In this document: positions 23,392-35,912 of the stretch, piece by piece
Position numbering within the stretch: the stretch's first letter is position 1
How the letters are laid out: the number at the start of each line of letters is the position of its first letter
Source of the DNA: Glebionis coronaria
Taxonomy: Eukaryota > Streptophyta > Magnoliopsida > Asterales > Asteraceae
Reading direction: 5' to 3'
Assembly: GCA_025667525.1 (NCBI GenBank)
Contig: CM046882.1
Location: 504,750,792 to 504,814,791, forward strand
Length of the DNA: 64,000 nucleotides
The notes under the pieces: model-generated
The model's database searches: none
What the model was told of the DNA's origin: nothing
The model's input: the letters and a program-made list of their open reading frames with translations, nothing else
Made by a program: the position numbers and the translations under genes

Positions 23392-24389
23392 TGTTAGTTC
23401 ATGCGCGTTGGATGAGCCAAATGTGGCTAGGAGTGTGTGAGCTTATTGAGGGCACACACGTTAAACACTTAGAGTGCGTTTTACTTCACGATAAGCTTAG
23501 AAATTGTAAACTGCTGGACTAATCATGTAAGAATTTTTATGGCTGTCCTAAATTCGTTTTAGTAAGCTGAGGAAAGATCTAGAATGTTTACTTGAGTGTC
23601 TAGATTCATTTGAGATAAGGAGTAAAGAAGAGTCATGATAAACATTGGTGTTTGTGTGGGATAAGGCTTAAACTTGAAGAGTTTTTGACTTATCATGAGT
23701 GGGATTTGATGGGTATATAAACACCCTTCTAACCAGCTCATAACACACAAATTTTACAAAGCAAAACCAAAGAAAAGCTCTGCCATTAACATACTCTTGA
23801 TAATCAATTTAGGTTTAAACTCAATTAGGGTTTATAATCTTAAATTGATCACTCCATCTCAAATCACTTGCATTTAATCAATCCAAGTTGTTTAGTAGTT
23901 GTTATTTGATACTACTAAAGGTTTACAAACCGTGGGATAATCTGTCAAAGGCGTGGCAGATCACAGAAGCTATTCTGGGCTTATTTTGATCGTTCTCGGA
24001 CAAAAGCTTCTGTGCAGATCGGACAGTGTTGTCCGATATATTACAGCAAAGGGAAAGGTTCTCGGGTAAAGCTTGTATCTCGGACAACAAAGCAGTTTTC
24101 GGCTGTTTTGTTTTTTTGGTTCGGATCGGGTTTTTCGACACTTGGTGTTTGGGTATACGTGGAGTTCCGCTAGCAATCCGGACGTGTTCATTTGACGTGT
24201 TTGTGTGAGCAACCGTAGAGGTGGTATATTTTATCACTCGTTTTAGTTTCATTGCTTTTGGACGAAGGTTAGTTTTCGCGTTTACTTTATTGTTTATTAT
24301 TAATTACGTGTTAATCATAATTGATCAAACTAGATCCATTCCGCTGCGTACTCGTAGTTACATGGTTAACTAGATATTAAATCCCAACA
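23392..24389 (+). repeat. TE2 5' LTR
   Basis: 998 bp, TGTTAGTTCATGC...AATCCCAACA, with a TATA-like GGGTATATAAACACC near 23712 and a short inverted repeat CGGACA-GTGT-TGTCCG near 24020-24035. Confidence 0.95.
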
Positions 24390-25770
24390 GTGGTATCAGA
24401 GCCATGCTCGTTTGGTGGTTATGGGTTACACGTTTTAAATAAACACGCGAAACCGCATGCATGAAACCTAATTTAGTTATTTGTTTTATTTTTATTTGAC
24501 AATTAAATTGTGTACTTGTCATTAATTATAAAAAATAACAAGATGGTAATTATTAAAATTAATTGTTAATTAGAAACATATAATTAAAATTAAATGGTTA
24601 ATTAAAATACATAAAATAACAATAAAAATTAATAGTTAATTGTTTTGCCATGATTATATTATGTGTTATCCGGCTATAAGACTCGCTACAATCACGTAAT
24701 GTGATGCATGGGGCGATTTAGGTACTTGATGAAAATCTAATGAGAGTCTTATGGTTCTTCGTTTGGGGAAGACTCTTTGTGGTCTCGGATTTATGTGTTT
24801 ATTTAATGTCTTATGTTTATTTTATTTGTTTTTCCAATTGCATTATTATTACATATTTTTCAAAACACCTAATTGAATGCAATATGGATAAATACTTTTA
24901 GAAAAACATGACATTAAAATTGGTCAATATTTTACACGCCTAAATACATGCTCATTGTGACCGGTTATGTGTTACGTGGAAAAGTGTTTTATAAAATAAA
25001 AAGGACATAGACACTATTGAAACACGCTTTCATGAAAATAAAAACAGGACGTTATGGACTCATGGGATGTACGGGTCACCCACTAGAACAAACTATAAGG
25101 CGGGTATAAGCCGGTGCGCACAGTCACACCTAAAGGATATCCGACTATTGCCTTGCGCTGTTCTGGTCCTGAGCTTGCTTGCGAGTTCGATTGGAGCTAC
25201 CGTGAACCATCGTAGATCACTATAGTGTCATTACTAAAAGTTTTTAAAAATCGTGCTACAAAGTTGTTTACATGCTTCTGTGTACACATGTTTTACCACA
25301 TTTATGTGTTATACCATATGTGAAATTTAAGTGTATGCCAGCCAACTAAGAACACGTGCATTTGATTTGGCTTCTCTGGACAGTCCTAAGGGCCTTGTCA
25401 AACCAATGGCAAATTTTTCACGACGGTCAAACCCTGTGTGATATTTGCATGTTCTTGCTTGGTTAACTTAACTCGAGTATGCACGGTCAGACCCTGGACC
25501 CGAGGCATAAGATGAGACTAAACATGCTCATGACATTACTACCGTTTTACTAGTGTCTTGAACGGTCTCATAAAGTCTAAGAGTTGCATGTTATGCAATT
25601 AATGCTCGTCGCTTACCTCTTGCCCCACGTGTTTACATATTGGACAGTCCTTTTGTAACGAGTGGGAGTTCAAGATGGATCTTAGTCTTATTTAGTAATT
25701 AATTGGGTAGTTAATTCTAATAAGAATGTAATTATCAAAAATAATATTTGTTTGAACTTTTTAATTGTAG
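24390..25770 (+). other. TE2 untranslated leader
   Basis: 1.38 kb from the primer site to the gag ATG without a long ORF. It is AT-rich in the first 300 bp, the part in which SV2 sits in TE3, then has alternating GGTCAGACCCTG-type repeats near 25410-25500. It may carry packaging signals; none can be named from sequence. Confidence 0.75.
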
Positions 25771-26985
25771 ATGACTACCAATGCCGGAAACAATTCGGTA
25801 CTCAGGAGTTTCTTCGAGAAACACAAACTCACTGGGCCTAATTTCATTGATTGGTACCACCAGTTGCGCGTTATCCTATCAGCTGAAGACAAGGAACAAT
25901 ACTTGGAACATCCAATTCCTGCTGCACCTGTTGCAACTCATGGTCACCAAGTCCCTCCTGATGCTCTTGCCGCTCATGCTGCTTGGGTCAAAGGGTCAAA
26001 GGACATTGCTGCCCTTATGCTCATGACTATGGACTTAGAGATCCAACGAAATCTAACCCATCTCGGAGCATATGACATGTTGCAGGAGCTGAAAACCATG
26101 TTTTCTCAGCAAGCAGAACAGGAACTTCTTCAAACTGCGCGTGAATTTCACACGTGCAAACTTGAGGAAGGTCAAAATGTAGGCTCATATGTTCTTAAGA
26201 TGAAGGGATACATTGAGAACTTGGAGCGTCTTGGTCACCCCGTGACTGTCAGCTATGGAATAAGCCTGATCTTGATAGGCCTTTCCAAGGAGTATGACAG
26301 TTTTGTTCAAAACTTCCACATGCATGGCATGGGGAAGACTGTCAATTCGGTGAATGAACTGCATGCCATGCTTAAACAACATGAGCAGACACTTCCCAAG
26401 AAGGTTGTTTCACCTGCACTTCATAATGTACGTGCAGGCAAGGTCCAGAAAAACCAAGGTAGAAAACCGCCTAAGGTTGCGAAGGGGAATTATGGTAATG
26501 GAAAGAATAAGCTGGCTTATGCTCCCGAGCACAAACCATCTTATGCTCCCAAGAACAGAAATCCTCCACCACTCAAAAAGGATAATCCTGTTAAGGACGA
26601 CCCATGTCACAAATGTGGTCAGATAGGTCATTGGAAACGGAACTGTCCCGAGCACTTAGCCGAGTTGCAGAAAAAGAAGAGGTTGTCTCAAGAAGCCAAC
26701 ACTTCAGGTATTTTCACTATAGAACTATATTCCCTTCCGAGTAATTCGTGGGTATATGACACTGGTTGTGGTACTCACATTTTTAATAATACTCAGGGTC
26801 TAAGGGGAAGTAAGAAGCTGAATCCAGGAGCTTTGAATCTGTACATGGGCAATGGTCAACGTGCAGGAGTCGAAGCTATTGTAAATTATCATTTATGTCT
26901 CCCTAGTGGATTACTTATTGTTTTGAACAATTGTCATTATGCTCCCTCTATCACTAGAGGGATTATTTCAGTTTCTGGTTTGTAA
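25771..26985 (+). pseudogene. TE2 gag and protease
   Basis: Opens with MTTNAGNNSVLRSFFEKHKL and runs 404 codons. It has the UBN2-type gag domain (FIDWYHQLRVIL near residue 27; HLGAYDMLQELKTMF near 97), a Lys/Pro-rich linker, the zinc knuckle CHKCGQIGHWKRNC near residue 278, and the protease signature WVYDTGCGTHI near residue 330. The reading frame ends at GIISVSGL. There a 245-bp deletion, relative to TE3 47404-47652, removes the end of the protease region and the gag-pre-integrase segment and joins to a TAA that is shared with TE3. Confidence 0.9.
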
Positions 26986-27911
26986 CATGATGGAATTCTC
27001 ACCTCAACTGACAATAAGTCATTTGAAAAGTGCGTCTCTTGTATGTCTGGGAAGATGGCAAGAAAACCCTATTCACATCAAGTGGAAAGGGCTAAAGATC
27101 TACTTGGACTAATACATACTGATGTTTGTGGCCCATTTAGAATCGTGTCAAGGCAAGGAGATAACTACTTTGTCACTTTTACTGACGACTTTAGTCGGTA
27201 TGGTTATGTTTACCTATTAAAGCATAAAATGAAGTGTTTGAGACATTTAAAGTGTTTCAAAAGGAAGTAGAAAATCAACTCGGTAAGACCATAAAATCAC
27301 TACGATCTGATCGTGAAGGTGAATATATGAGTCAAGAGTTTTTGGATCATCTTAAGGAGCATGGGATTATTGCCCATCGAACTCCTCCCTACACACCTCA
27401 ACATAATGGGGTGTCTGAGAGGAGGAATCGAACACTGCTAGACATGGTTCGATCCATGATGAGTCAAACTACTCTTCCAAAGTCCTTTTGGGATTATGCC
27501 CTTGAGTCTTCTGCACGCATACTCAACATGGTTCCAACTAAGAAGGTTGAAAAGACACCGTACGAAGTATGGCATGGGCAAGCCCCTAAGTTGTCTTACT
27601 TAAGAGTTTGGGGTTGTGAAGCTTTGGTTAAACGTGATACGATGACCAAACCTGACAAACTGGAACCCAGATCTATTAAGTGTATTTTTATAGGATACCC
27701 AAAGGAAACGATGGGATATTCCTTCTACTACCCACGCGAGAACAAAATTATTGTTGCTCGGAATGTTGAGTTCTTTGAGAGAAATCTCTTAGATCAAGAA
27801 GCAAGTGGGAGTATAGAAGATCTTGAAATCATTCAAGATGAAGATACAAATCCTTCTGATGACACTGGCTTAGATTATGACGAGGATGATCAAGAAATTG
27901 AAGAACCTTAA
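26986..27911 (+). pseudogene. TE2 integrase
   Basis: Integrase core in two frames. 27043-27270 carries LLGLIHTDVCGPF (first catalytic Asp) and FTDDFSRYGYVYLLKHK; 27234-27911 carries LRSDREGEYMS (second Asp), PQHNGVSERRNRTLLDM (Glu) and the C-terminal SYLRVWGCEALVKR and CIFIGYPKETMGYSFYYP. One base is missing near 27229 compared with TE3, which causes the frame change. The TAA at 27909-27911 is a CAA in TE3. Confidence 0.9.
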
Positions 27912-28040
27912 AGTGATATCAATCCCATTCGTAAGTCCTCTAGGACACGTCGTGCACCAGATCGAATGTGTTTATACGTCGATGCTGAGGAGCATGTGTT
28001 AGGGGATCTTTGAGAACCCGCTAACTATAAAGATGCATTA

Positions 28041-29600
28041 TTGGATCCTGAATTCGAAAAATGGCTTAATGCGATGAATGTGGAGATGCAATCCATGAAA
28101 GATAATGATGTCTGGGTATTAGTTGATCTTCCTCCTAACGGTAGAACCGTTGGTAGCAAGTGGCTATTCAAGAAAAAGACTGACATAGATGGCAAAGTAC
28201 ACACCTTTAAAGCTCGTCTTGTAGCAAAGGGCTTCACTCAAACCTACGGGGTTGATTATGAAGAGACCTTTTCTCCTGTAGCAGACATTAGAGCTATAAG
28301 GATTCTTATAGCCATAGCCGCGTTCTATGACTATGAGATTTGGCATATGGATGTCAAAACCACCTTCCTCAATGGACATCTTTCTGAAGAAGTCTATATG
28401 GTGCAACCTGAGGGTTTTGTCGATCCTAAATATCCTAACCGAGTATGCAAGCTCAAGCGTTCCATTTATGGACGTAAGCAAGCATCTAGACAATGGAATA
28501 AGCGTTTTGATGATGAGATTAAGAAATTTGGTTTCACTCAGAATCAAGATGAGCCATGTGTATATCACAAAGCCAGTGAGAGTAATGTTACTTTCCTAAT
28601 TCTATATGTTGATGACATATTGCTCATAGGGAACAATATTCCAATGTTGAAAGGGGTAAAATCCTACCTTGGAAAATGTTTTGCTATGAAAGATTTAGGA
28701 GAAGCTGCATATATTCTTAGAATCAAGATCTACCGAGATAGATCTAGACGGTTAATTGGTTTATGTAAAAGTGCTTACATTGAGAAAATCTTGAAAAGAT
28801 TTCATATGGAGAATTCCAAGCGTGGAACTATCCCAATGCATGAAAGCCCTAAATTGAGTAAGTCACAATGTGCTGTTTCACCAGCTGAAAAGCAACGCAT
28901 GCAAAATGTTCCTTATGCCTCGGCTAAAGGATCAATTATGTATGTTGTGAGATGTACTCGTCCTGATGTTGCGTTCGCTCAGAACATAACAAGCCGATTT
29001 CAACAGAGTACTGGTGAACTTCACTGGACTGCTGTTAAAAATATTCTTAAGTATTTACGGAATACTAAGGATATGCGTCTGGTTTATGGTGGTGACGAAA
29101 AACGAGAGCGCAGGGTTTCTTGCTACACTGATGCTGGATATCTGACAGATGTTGATGACCTAAAATCTCAGACTGGATATGTTTTCGTTCTAAATGGAGG
29201 TGCTGTTGACTGGAAAAGCACAAAGCAAAGTATTTTTGCAACTTCATCTACAGAAGCTGAGTATATAGCTGCTTTTGATGCAGCTAAAGAGGCTGTTTGG
29301 ATTCGTAAGTTCATTTATGGGCTTGGTATTATGCCCACAATTGAAGATCCCATTGATATGTATTGTGACAATACTGGAGCCATTACTATAGCTAATGAAA
29401 TCGGAGTCACCAAGGGTGCTAGACATTTCCGCGCAAAAGTTCACTATCTTCAAGAGACCATTGAGATGGGTGATGTCAAGATAGCAAAAGTTCATACAGA
29501 TGACAATCTAGCTGATCCATTTATGAAGGCGTTAGCATTCCCTAAGCGTTCTAAATTGACTCGGGGTATTGGTATGATACAAGCTAGTAGTCTCATGTAA
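28041..29600 (+). pseudogene. TE2 reverse transcriptase and RNase H
   Basis: An open frame of 519 codons. RT: VGSKWLFKKK, HMDVKTTFLNGHL, SIYGRKQASRQWN and the active site LYVDDILLIGNN near residue 190. RNase H: CYTDAGYLTDVDD, SSTEAEYIAAFDA, MYCDNTGAITIA and the HTDDNLADPF terminus. This domain block is intact by length and motifs, but it is separated from integrase by stop codons (27909-27911 and near 28012), so no full polyprotein can be made. Confidence 0.9.
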
Positions 29601-30470
29601 ATCTGTATGTTAATTAGTATTTGGATAATTTGGAATTGTAAGACAGTTTTATTTTCTGATAAATAAAGATACAAGGTATTTGTTATTTCATTCATATAAA
29701 ATTTGTTATTCTATATTTGCATGTTTAATCCATGAATGATTTAATCATTCTGAATATCCATTGTCGGTTAGCAATATGGGAATATTGTTTACATAAGGCA
29801 AATATGAGTGTTGGATATATTCTGTGAGAATAAGAATTGTTCTAAGCCAAACTCATATGTATTCATAAGGGATGCATACTGGATTCCTCAACTTCAAACA
29901 TTTACTTTTGGATCCTTGTCATGAGTAAGATGTTGAAAATGGTCTGTTAAGTCATCCTTAGACTTGAGATGCAAACAAGTTCTGCATGTGTGGATATCAC
30001 TTTCGTAATTATATGCAAAACGCTGTCCTGAATAAGGTAGTTATAAAAGTTATTGTTCGGAGTGATGTGAAGCAGCATCCACATCACTTGTAGTCAATAA
30101 AGGATTTGTTACTCCACTTAGTATGTGCATAATGATACCATGGCGCCTCTCTAGAATTAATCAGAAAATTGTTTGGCCGAACCCAAATGGTAATGCAAGA
30201 TGAATCTTGATTACATTTGGTATATCTGAATTGAATTCAATAACGAGAATCTAAATGGTTAAACTATATGGAATGAGTTAGGATCCATATCCATGGTTTA
30301 ACGGTATCTATAACAAAGGATGATAAAAGCAACACATAAATGACCATGCTAGTGAGAATGTTCTATGAAACTATATCTCAGACACCTCTAGTTAAATAAC
30401 GAGTGTGAGCGTTGCTAGACGTTTCTGTCGTTGACATTTGTGCAATCAACTCCAACGACCAAGTGGGAGC
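29601..30470 (+). other. TE2 3' untranslated region and polypurine tract
   Basis: 870 bp without ORF, matching 50237-51107 in TE3. It ends with AAGTGGGAGC directly before the 3' LTR, the likely plus-strand primer. Confidence 0.85.
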
Positions 30471-31474
30471 TGTTAGTTCATGCTCGTTGGATGAGCCAAA
30501 TGTGGCTAGGGGTGTGTGAGCCTATTGGGGGCACACACGTTAAACACTTAGAGTGCGTTTTACTTCACGATAAGCTTAGAAATTGTAAACTGCTGGACTA
30601 ATCATGTAAGAACTTTTATGGGTGTCCTAAATTCGTTTTAGTAAGCTGAGGAAAGATCTAGAATGATTACTTGAGTGTCCAGATTCATTTGAGATAAGGA
30701 GTAAAGAAGAGTCATGATAAACATTGGTGTTTGTGTGGGATAAGGCTTAAACTTGAAGAGTTTTTTACTTATCATAAGTGGGATTTGATGGGTATATAAA
30801 CACCTTTCTACCCAGGTCATAACACACGAATTTTACAAAGCAAAACCAAAGAAAAGCTCTGCCAGTAACATACTCTTGATAATCAATTTAGGTTTAAACT
30901 CAATTAGGGTTTATAATCTTAAATTGATCACTCCATCTCAAATCACTTGCATTTAATCAATCCAAGTTGTTTAGTAGTTGTTATTTGATACTACTAAAGG
31001 TTTACAAACCGTGGGATAATCTTTCAAAGGCGTGACAGATCACAGAAGCTATTCCGGGCTTATTCTTATCGTTCTCGGACAAAAGCTTCTGTGCAGATCG
31101 GACAGTGTTGTCCGATATCTTTCAGCAAAGGTAAAGGTTCTCGGGTAAAGCTTTTATCTCGGACAACAAAGCAGTTTTAGGCTGTTTTGTATTTTTTGGT
31201 TCGGATCGGGTTTTTCGACACTTGGTGTTTGGGTATACGTGGAGTTCGGCTAGCAATCTGGACGTGTTCATTTGACTTGTTTGTGTGAGAAACCGTAGAG
31301 GTGGTATATTTTATCACTCGTTTTAGTTTCATTGCTTTTGGACGAAGGTTAGTTTTCGCGTTTACTTTATTGTTTATTACTATATTAATTACGTGTTAAT
31401 CATAATTGATCAAACTAGATCCATTCCGCTGCGTACTCGTAGTTACATGGTTAACTAGATATTAAATTCCAACA
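30471..31474 (+). repeat. TE2 3' LTR
   Basis: 1004 bp, a match to 23392-24389 with scattered substitutions; ends TTCCAACA before the ACGAA duplication. Confidence 0.95.
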
Positions 31475-31479
31475 ACGAA

Positions 31480-33159
31480 CGGGTCACTGAAAAAGAACTT
31501 CCTAAAAACAGGTTAACCAGTTGCGGGTGGATGGGCTTGGCATGATGATATAGTTTAACAGGCAGTACGTCTTTGATAATTAATATCTTGTTTCGTGTAC
31601 ACGTGAACTAAAATTCATTTTATTTTCGTTTCTTCATATACTTTTCATGTTCTATAAGTTCATCGAATTTATGTGTGTACTTAACTTATAGGTAGATGTT
31701 CTGTGAACATGTTCTGTGACATGTTCCGTTTCATCTTAACTATCTTACACTTCTGTAATAAAAGATTGAAAAGTACGCGAGTGTTTAACCAACAAGAGAA
31801 ACACCAAGAGAAACATATACACAGATGTTCATGTTGAGCCCAATGTTGCTCAATAAATTAAGGTGTTGGAGCGGTCCGGTAAACGTTTTGCTTAAGCTTA
31901 AATCCTCAAAATTTTATCAAGGGTTGAGGCTAAGGATATGATGTACAACTTAAATCTTCAGATATATAGGTCTAAATAACCTATTTTCTTGCTAACCTGT
32001 TTTTTTAACCAATATAAAATCTGAGATGAGAGAATGCTCCCCAACTTAATGGCCACCGGCTGTGGGTTCAAGTCATATACTTATATGGCATGTGAAATAA
32101 ATTTGTGGTCTATATATATTGTAAGTTAGCGTGACCACCGCGTCACAACTTTTCTATATGGGCAGTTTTTAGGTTCGATTTTTAAGGATTTCGGGCTAGA
32201 TTCAATTTTTCGATTTGTTTTGCTCACTCTGACTTTGTAAAATCAGATATATTTCGTATGGCACTTGTAGCAAATACTGAGATTAAAAACTCTAGCTTGA
32301 GGTTATGGCACTCAAGGATCATATAAGCATTATTACTCAGGTCTCTTTCTTTTAACAATGTAGGTTTTTGATAGAAACCGTTATGGTTATAGACCTCTAG
32401 TGTCTTGTTTCTTCTTTAAAAACTCAAAATCTATGAACGGCCAATAGCGGAAAAAGTTTGGGAAAAGTTTGAACTTGCCAAAGGTTTGCAAACCTTGTGA
32501 ATCTCTGGTACAACTGATTTAAAGAGCTTGTATACCAGAAACCTTGAAGGTCATAACTACATAGATCTTGAAACTCTTAAATTGAAAAACTGCCATGTGT
32601 GGTCGGAAATATCATGTCTTTCAGTTTTCCGTTGGAATACATTAAGGTCATCTGAGATTAAACACACTGCAACTGGAGATTCTTCCCATGCTTAAAAGCA
32701 TAGGCACTACTTTACCAATTTGACTCACTATAGTTTCAAATGCACGATAACAGTAGAATTGTAGAAATCAAGTAAATAGACGGATGAAACTTTAATTAGC
32801 AAATATGGAACTTATTACACCAAATTAAGTAGAACAGTTGAGCGAAAACTATATGACTCGACAGGAAAATTTTCCCGACTAAAAATTAACACAAAGGAAT
32901 CGTGAGATAAGTGTTAGAGGTTAAATATTGGCCCAATCCCGACTTGTGGGTTGTGTCCATTAGGGTTTGTAATTATGTGTATTATATATATTGTGGTGAA
33001 ATAATATAATAGAGACACGGTTTCCAATGTAGTCCTACTGGCTACGGGTTTATTCATCATTTTACAATAAGAAGAAGAGAATTGCGTACTGTCTAATATA
33101 AATCATTGTCTCTTTTTCTAATCACATTGAAAGAATACATTGAAATTGCAAGTTCTAGC
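31480..33159. repeat. DC1 unit C, 3' flanking segment
   Basis: No gene. 31475 to about 32590 is nearly identical to 52106 to about 53270 (left flank of unit D). From about 32600 the sequence becomes closest to unit A (for example GTTGGAATACATTAAGGTCATCTGAG and GCATAGGCACTAC). It contains a 155-bp solo LTR at 32912-33066. Confidence 0.75.
32912..33066. repeat. Solo LTR, 155 bp, with 5-bp TSD
   Basis: TGTTAGAGG...CATTTTACA is inserted between ATAAG (32907-32911) and ATAAG (33067-33071). Unit A has the uninterrupted sequence GAGATAAGAAGAAG at 9900. The small size suggests a TRIM-type or otherwise short-LTR element that recombined to a solo LTR. It carries a TATA-like TATTATATATATT. Confidence 0.85.
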
Positions 33160-33192
33160 CTAACATTCACGGATCAAATAACCATTAATACC

Positions 33193-34511
33193 TTAATTAT
33201 CAAAGAAAGATACATACTTATGAGTTTTCCTTCTTCGACCAAATGTTAATGGATGTTTATGATACCAGGGAGTTTCAGTGCCGTCAAACCAAGTGTTTGC
33301 GAAATAGTTAAATCGACTAATGCAAGCAAGGTCTTTTGTATTTGTGATTATGTCAATAATATAGCGGAAACTTGGGGTCCATTTCCACCTCACAAATATC
33401 ACAATAGAAATCTTGGGGATGATTTTTGATGGGGGGTACGTCAGTAAGATTTCATGTCCTTTGCAATTAAGGGACTGTGGCATAATTGGAAGTCACAAGC
33501 CTTGCAAGAATAGATTATACATCTATATATATAGTTATATACCATATGTTGCATGATTTACAGACAACATTGGGATCAATTATTAGCTGTATAGGAGAAT
33601 GTCAATTATTAGCTATATAGGAGAATGGGCAGGGTATTCGTGTTTGATGGTTTTGGGTAAAATGCATAATTTACACATAGGTAAAACTTGTAATAATGTT
33701 CACATTTGTACGCAAACGGGTTACCATTGCTGTAAATCAAGGGGTAATTTTGTCTTAGTCAAGGGTAATGTCTGGGTGAAGTTGATGTTGTAATGTTCCG
33801 GGTAGTTTAGCACAATATTTGTGGAGAGTGACTGAACATCCATCTTTGCGGCATCTTCAATGGATCTGTAAATGCGTGTGACACGCGAAAATGCAGCAAA
33901 CTGTTTGCGCCTTCACTAGCATCAAAATTGCCTGGATCATCTCTGAAGACACATTGTATTTAGAGGTGCGTAAATCATAGAAACACTCGGTAAAGATAAA
34001 AATAAGTTCACTTTACCTTGGAGTAGAAGGTTGTTTGTGTGCATTCGTGGCACGTACTATATAGTCAAAATATATATATATACAGTTTCCACAATGATAC
34101 AACCATGCATCCATCCCATCGAATGTATTTGTTACAAAATTTGCAACAATAACTCAGTGAGTACATGAGATGGAGTGGATGTTCATGGTGATAATGTGGT
34201 ATATCGACGGTAGGTGCTAAGGAACCACATGTCTTGTGGATCCAAAAGTCACAACTATCACATCGATAGAATAAGCCTTCATCTGTCATGTTGCAAGCAT
34301 CACAACGGTATGAAGCAGGTCTTGATTGAAAGGCTAAAGTGTCTTGTGGGTGGCCTTCATTTTCAAACTTCATCAATGGTTCCTCCTTGTAGTAACTAAA
34401 ACAATTACTAGAAGCAACCCCTTTTGAGTTCTCCTCCTCCTCATCATCATCATCAGCATCTTTCACGGTACCAAGATTCATCTCCGAGTCGATGAACTTC
34501 AGTTGATGCAC
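33193..34511 (-). pseudogene. DC1-domain gene, unit C, frameshifted
   Basis: First exon 34511 to about 34020: MHQLKFIDSEMNLG, acidic run, HPQDTLAFQ, a complete DC1 module (YRCDACN, YRCDSCDFWIHKTC) and a second one that loses frame after KYIRWDG. A donor of the CTCCAAG|GTAAAG type sits near 34017. The C-terminal piece 33483-33193 has TWFDGTETPWYHKHPLTFG and ends at a premature TAA in FDN. Homologous sequence continues to a stop near 33160. A one-base change in the C-run near 33430 puts the DIC-containing module out of frame. A 27-bp internal duplication (TATAGGAGAATG repeated at 33588-33626) also disturbs it. Groups with unit A in this part. Confidence 0.7.
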
Positions 34512-34529
34512 CTCATGAACTTCACTACC

Positions 34530-34538
34530 CTATAAATA
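34530..34538 (-). promoter_or_regulatory. TATA-like box upstream of DC1 unit C
   Basis: TATTTATAG on the minus strand, same context as in units B and D. Confidence 0.35.
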
Positions 34539-34737
34539 ATGGCTATAAAGGACTAAAGGTTATTTCAAATTCAACATTCTTTTCTTCAATTCGAAGTTTT
34601 CATCTTACTTTTACTTTTGAAACTATCGAAACTCCCTTTTGTGAATTGGAAGCTTTCTTTATATATCTAAACAAAATTCAATTTTAAAAATCAAACTAAA
34701 TTTAAATGATGTTAACGCATTTCGCTCAACTTACGAA

Positions 34738-35736
34738 TGTTAGTTCATGCTCGTTAGATGAGCCAAATGTGGCTAGGGGCGTGTGATCTTATTGGGGGTA
34801 CACACGTTAAACATTTAGAGTGCGTTTTACTTCACGATAAGCTTAGAAATTGTAAACTGCTGGACTAATCATGTAAGAACTTTTATAGCTGTCCTAAATT
34901 CGTTTTAGTAAGCCGAGGAAAGATCTAGAATGATTACTTGAGTGTCCAGATTCATTTGAGATAAGGAGTAAAGAAGAGTCATGATAAACATTGGTGTTTG
35001 TGTGGGATAAGGCTTAAACTTGAAGAGTTTTTGACTTATCATGAGTGGGATTTGATGGGTATATAAACACCCTTCTACCCCAGCTCATAACACACGAATT
35101 TTACAAAGGAAAACCAAAGAAAAGCTCTGCCATTAACATACTCTTGATAATCAATTTAGGTTTAAACTCAATTAGGGTTTATAATCTTAAATTGATCACT
35201 CCATCTCAAATAACTTGCATTTAATCAATCCAAGTTGTTTAGTAGTTGTTATTTGATACTACTAAAGGTTTACAAACCGTGAGATAATCTGTCAAAGGCG
35301 TGACAGATCACAGAAGCTATTCTGGGCTTATTTTGATCGTTCTCGGACAAAAGCTTCTGTGCAGATCAGACAGTGTTGTCCGATATCTTACATCAAAGGG
35401 AAAGGTTCTCGGGTAAAGCTTGTATCTCGGACAACAAAGCAGTTTTAGGCTGTTTTGTTTTTTTGGTTCGGACCGGGTTTTTCGACACTTGGTGTTTGGG
35501 TATACGTGGAGTTCGGCTAGCAATCCGGACGTGTTCATTTGACGTGTTTTTGTGAGCAACCGTAGAGGTGGTATATTTTATCACTCGTTTTAGTTTCATT
35601 GCTTTTGGACGAAGGTTAGTTTTCGCGTTTACTTTATTGTTTATTATTAATTACGTGTTAATCATAATTGATCAAACCAGATCCATTCCGTTGCGTACTC
35701 GTAGTTACATGGTTAACTAGATATTAAATCCCAACA
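34738..35736 (+). repeat. TE3 5' LTR
   Basis: 999 bp, TGTTAGTTCATGC...AATCCCAACA, closely matching the TE2 LTRs. Confidence 0.95.
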
Positions 35737-35912
35737 GTGGTATCAGAGCCATGCTCGTTTGGTGGTTATGGGTTACACGTTTTAAATAAACACGCGAAAC
35801 CGCATGCATGATACCTAATTTAGTTATTTGTTTTATTTTTATTTGATAATTAAATTGTGTACTTGTCATTAATTATAAAAAATAACAAGATGGTAATTAT
35901 TAAAATTAATTG

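Larger units (their letters stand above)
23392..31474 (+). mobile_element. TE2: Ty1-copia LTR retrotransposon
   Basis: Complete outline on the plus strand: LTRs 23392-24389 and 30471-31474, primer site TGGTATCAGAGCC at 24391, gag-protease, integrase, RT and RNase H in copia order, and a purine tract AGTGGGAGC before the 3' LTR. The target duplication is ACGAA (23387-23391 and 31475-31479). The same insertion, with the same TSD, appears as TE3. The gene set is broken by a 245-bp deletion and several point changes. Confidence 0.95.

Noticed and set aside
24026..24208. 60-codon ORF repeated in the TE2 and TE3 LTRs (24026, 35373, 51742)
   Set aside because: It lies inside LTR sequence and is kept only because the LTRs are copies; no start context or domain.
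28164..28568. 134-codon minus-strand ORF, repeated at 48834-49238
   Set aside because: Antisense shadow of the conserved RT domain; its conservation follows from that of RT.
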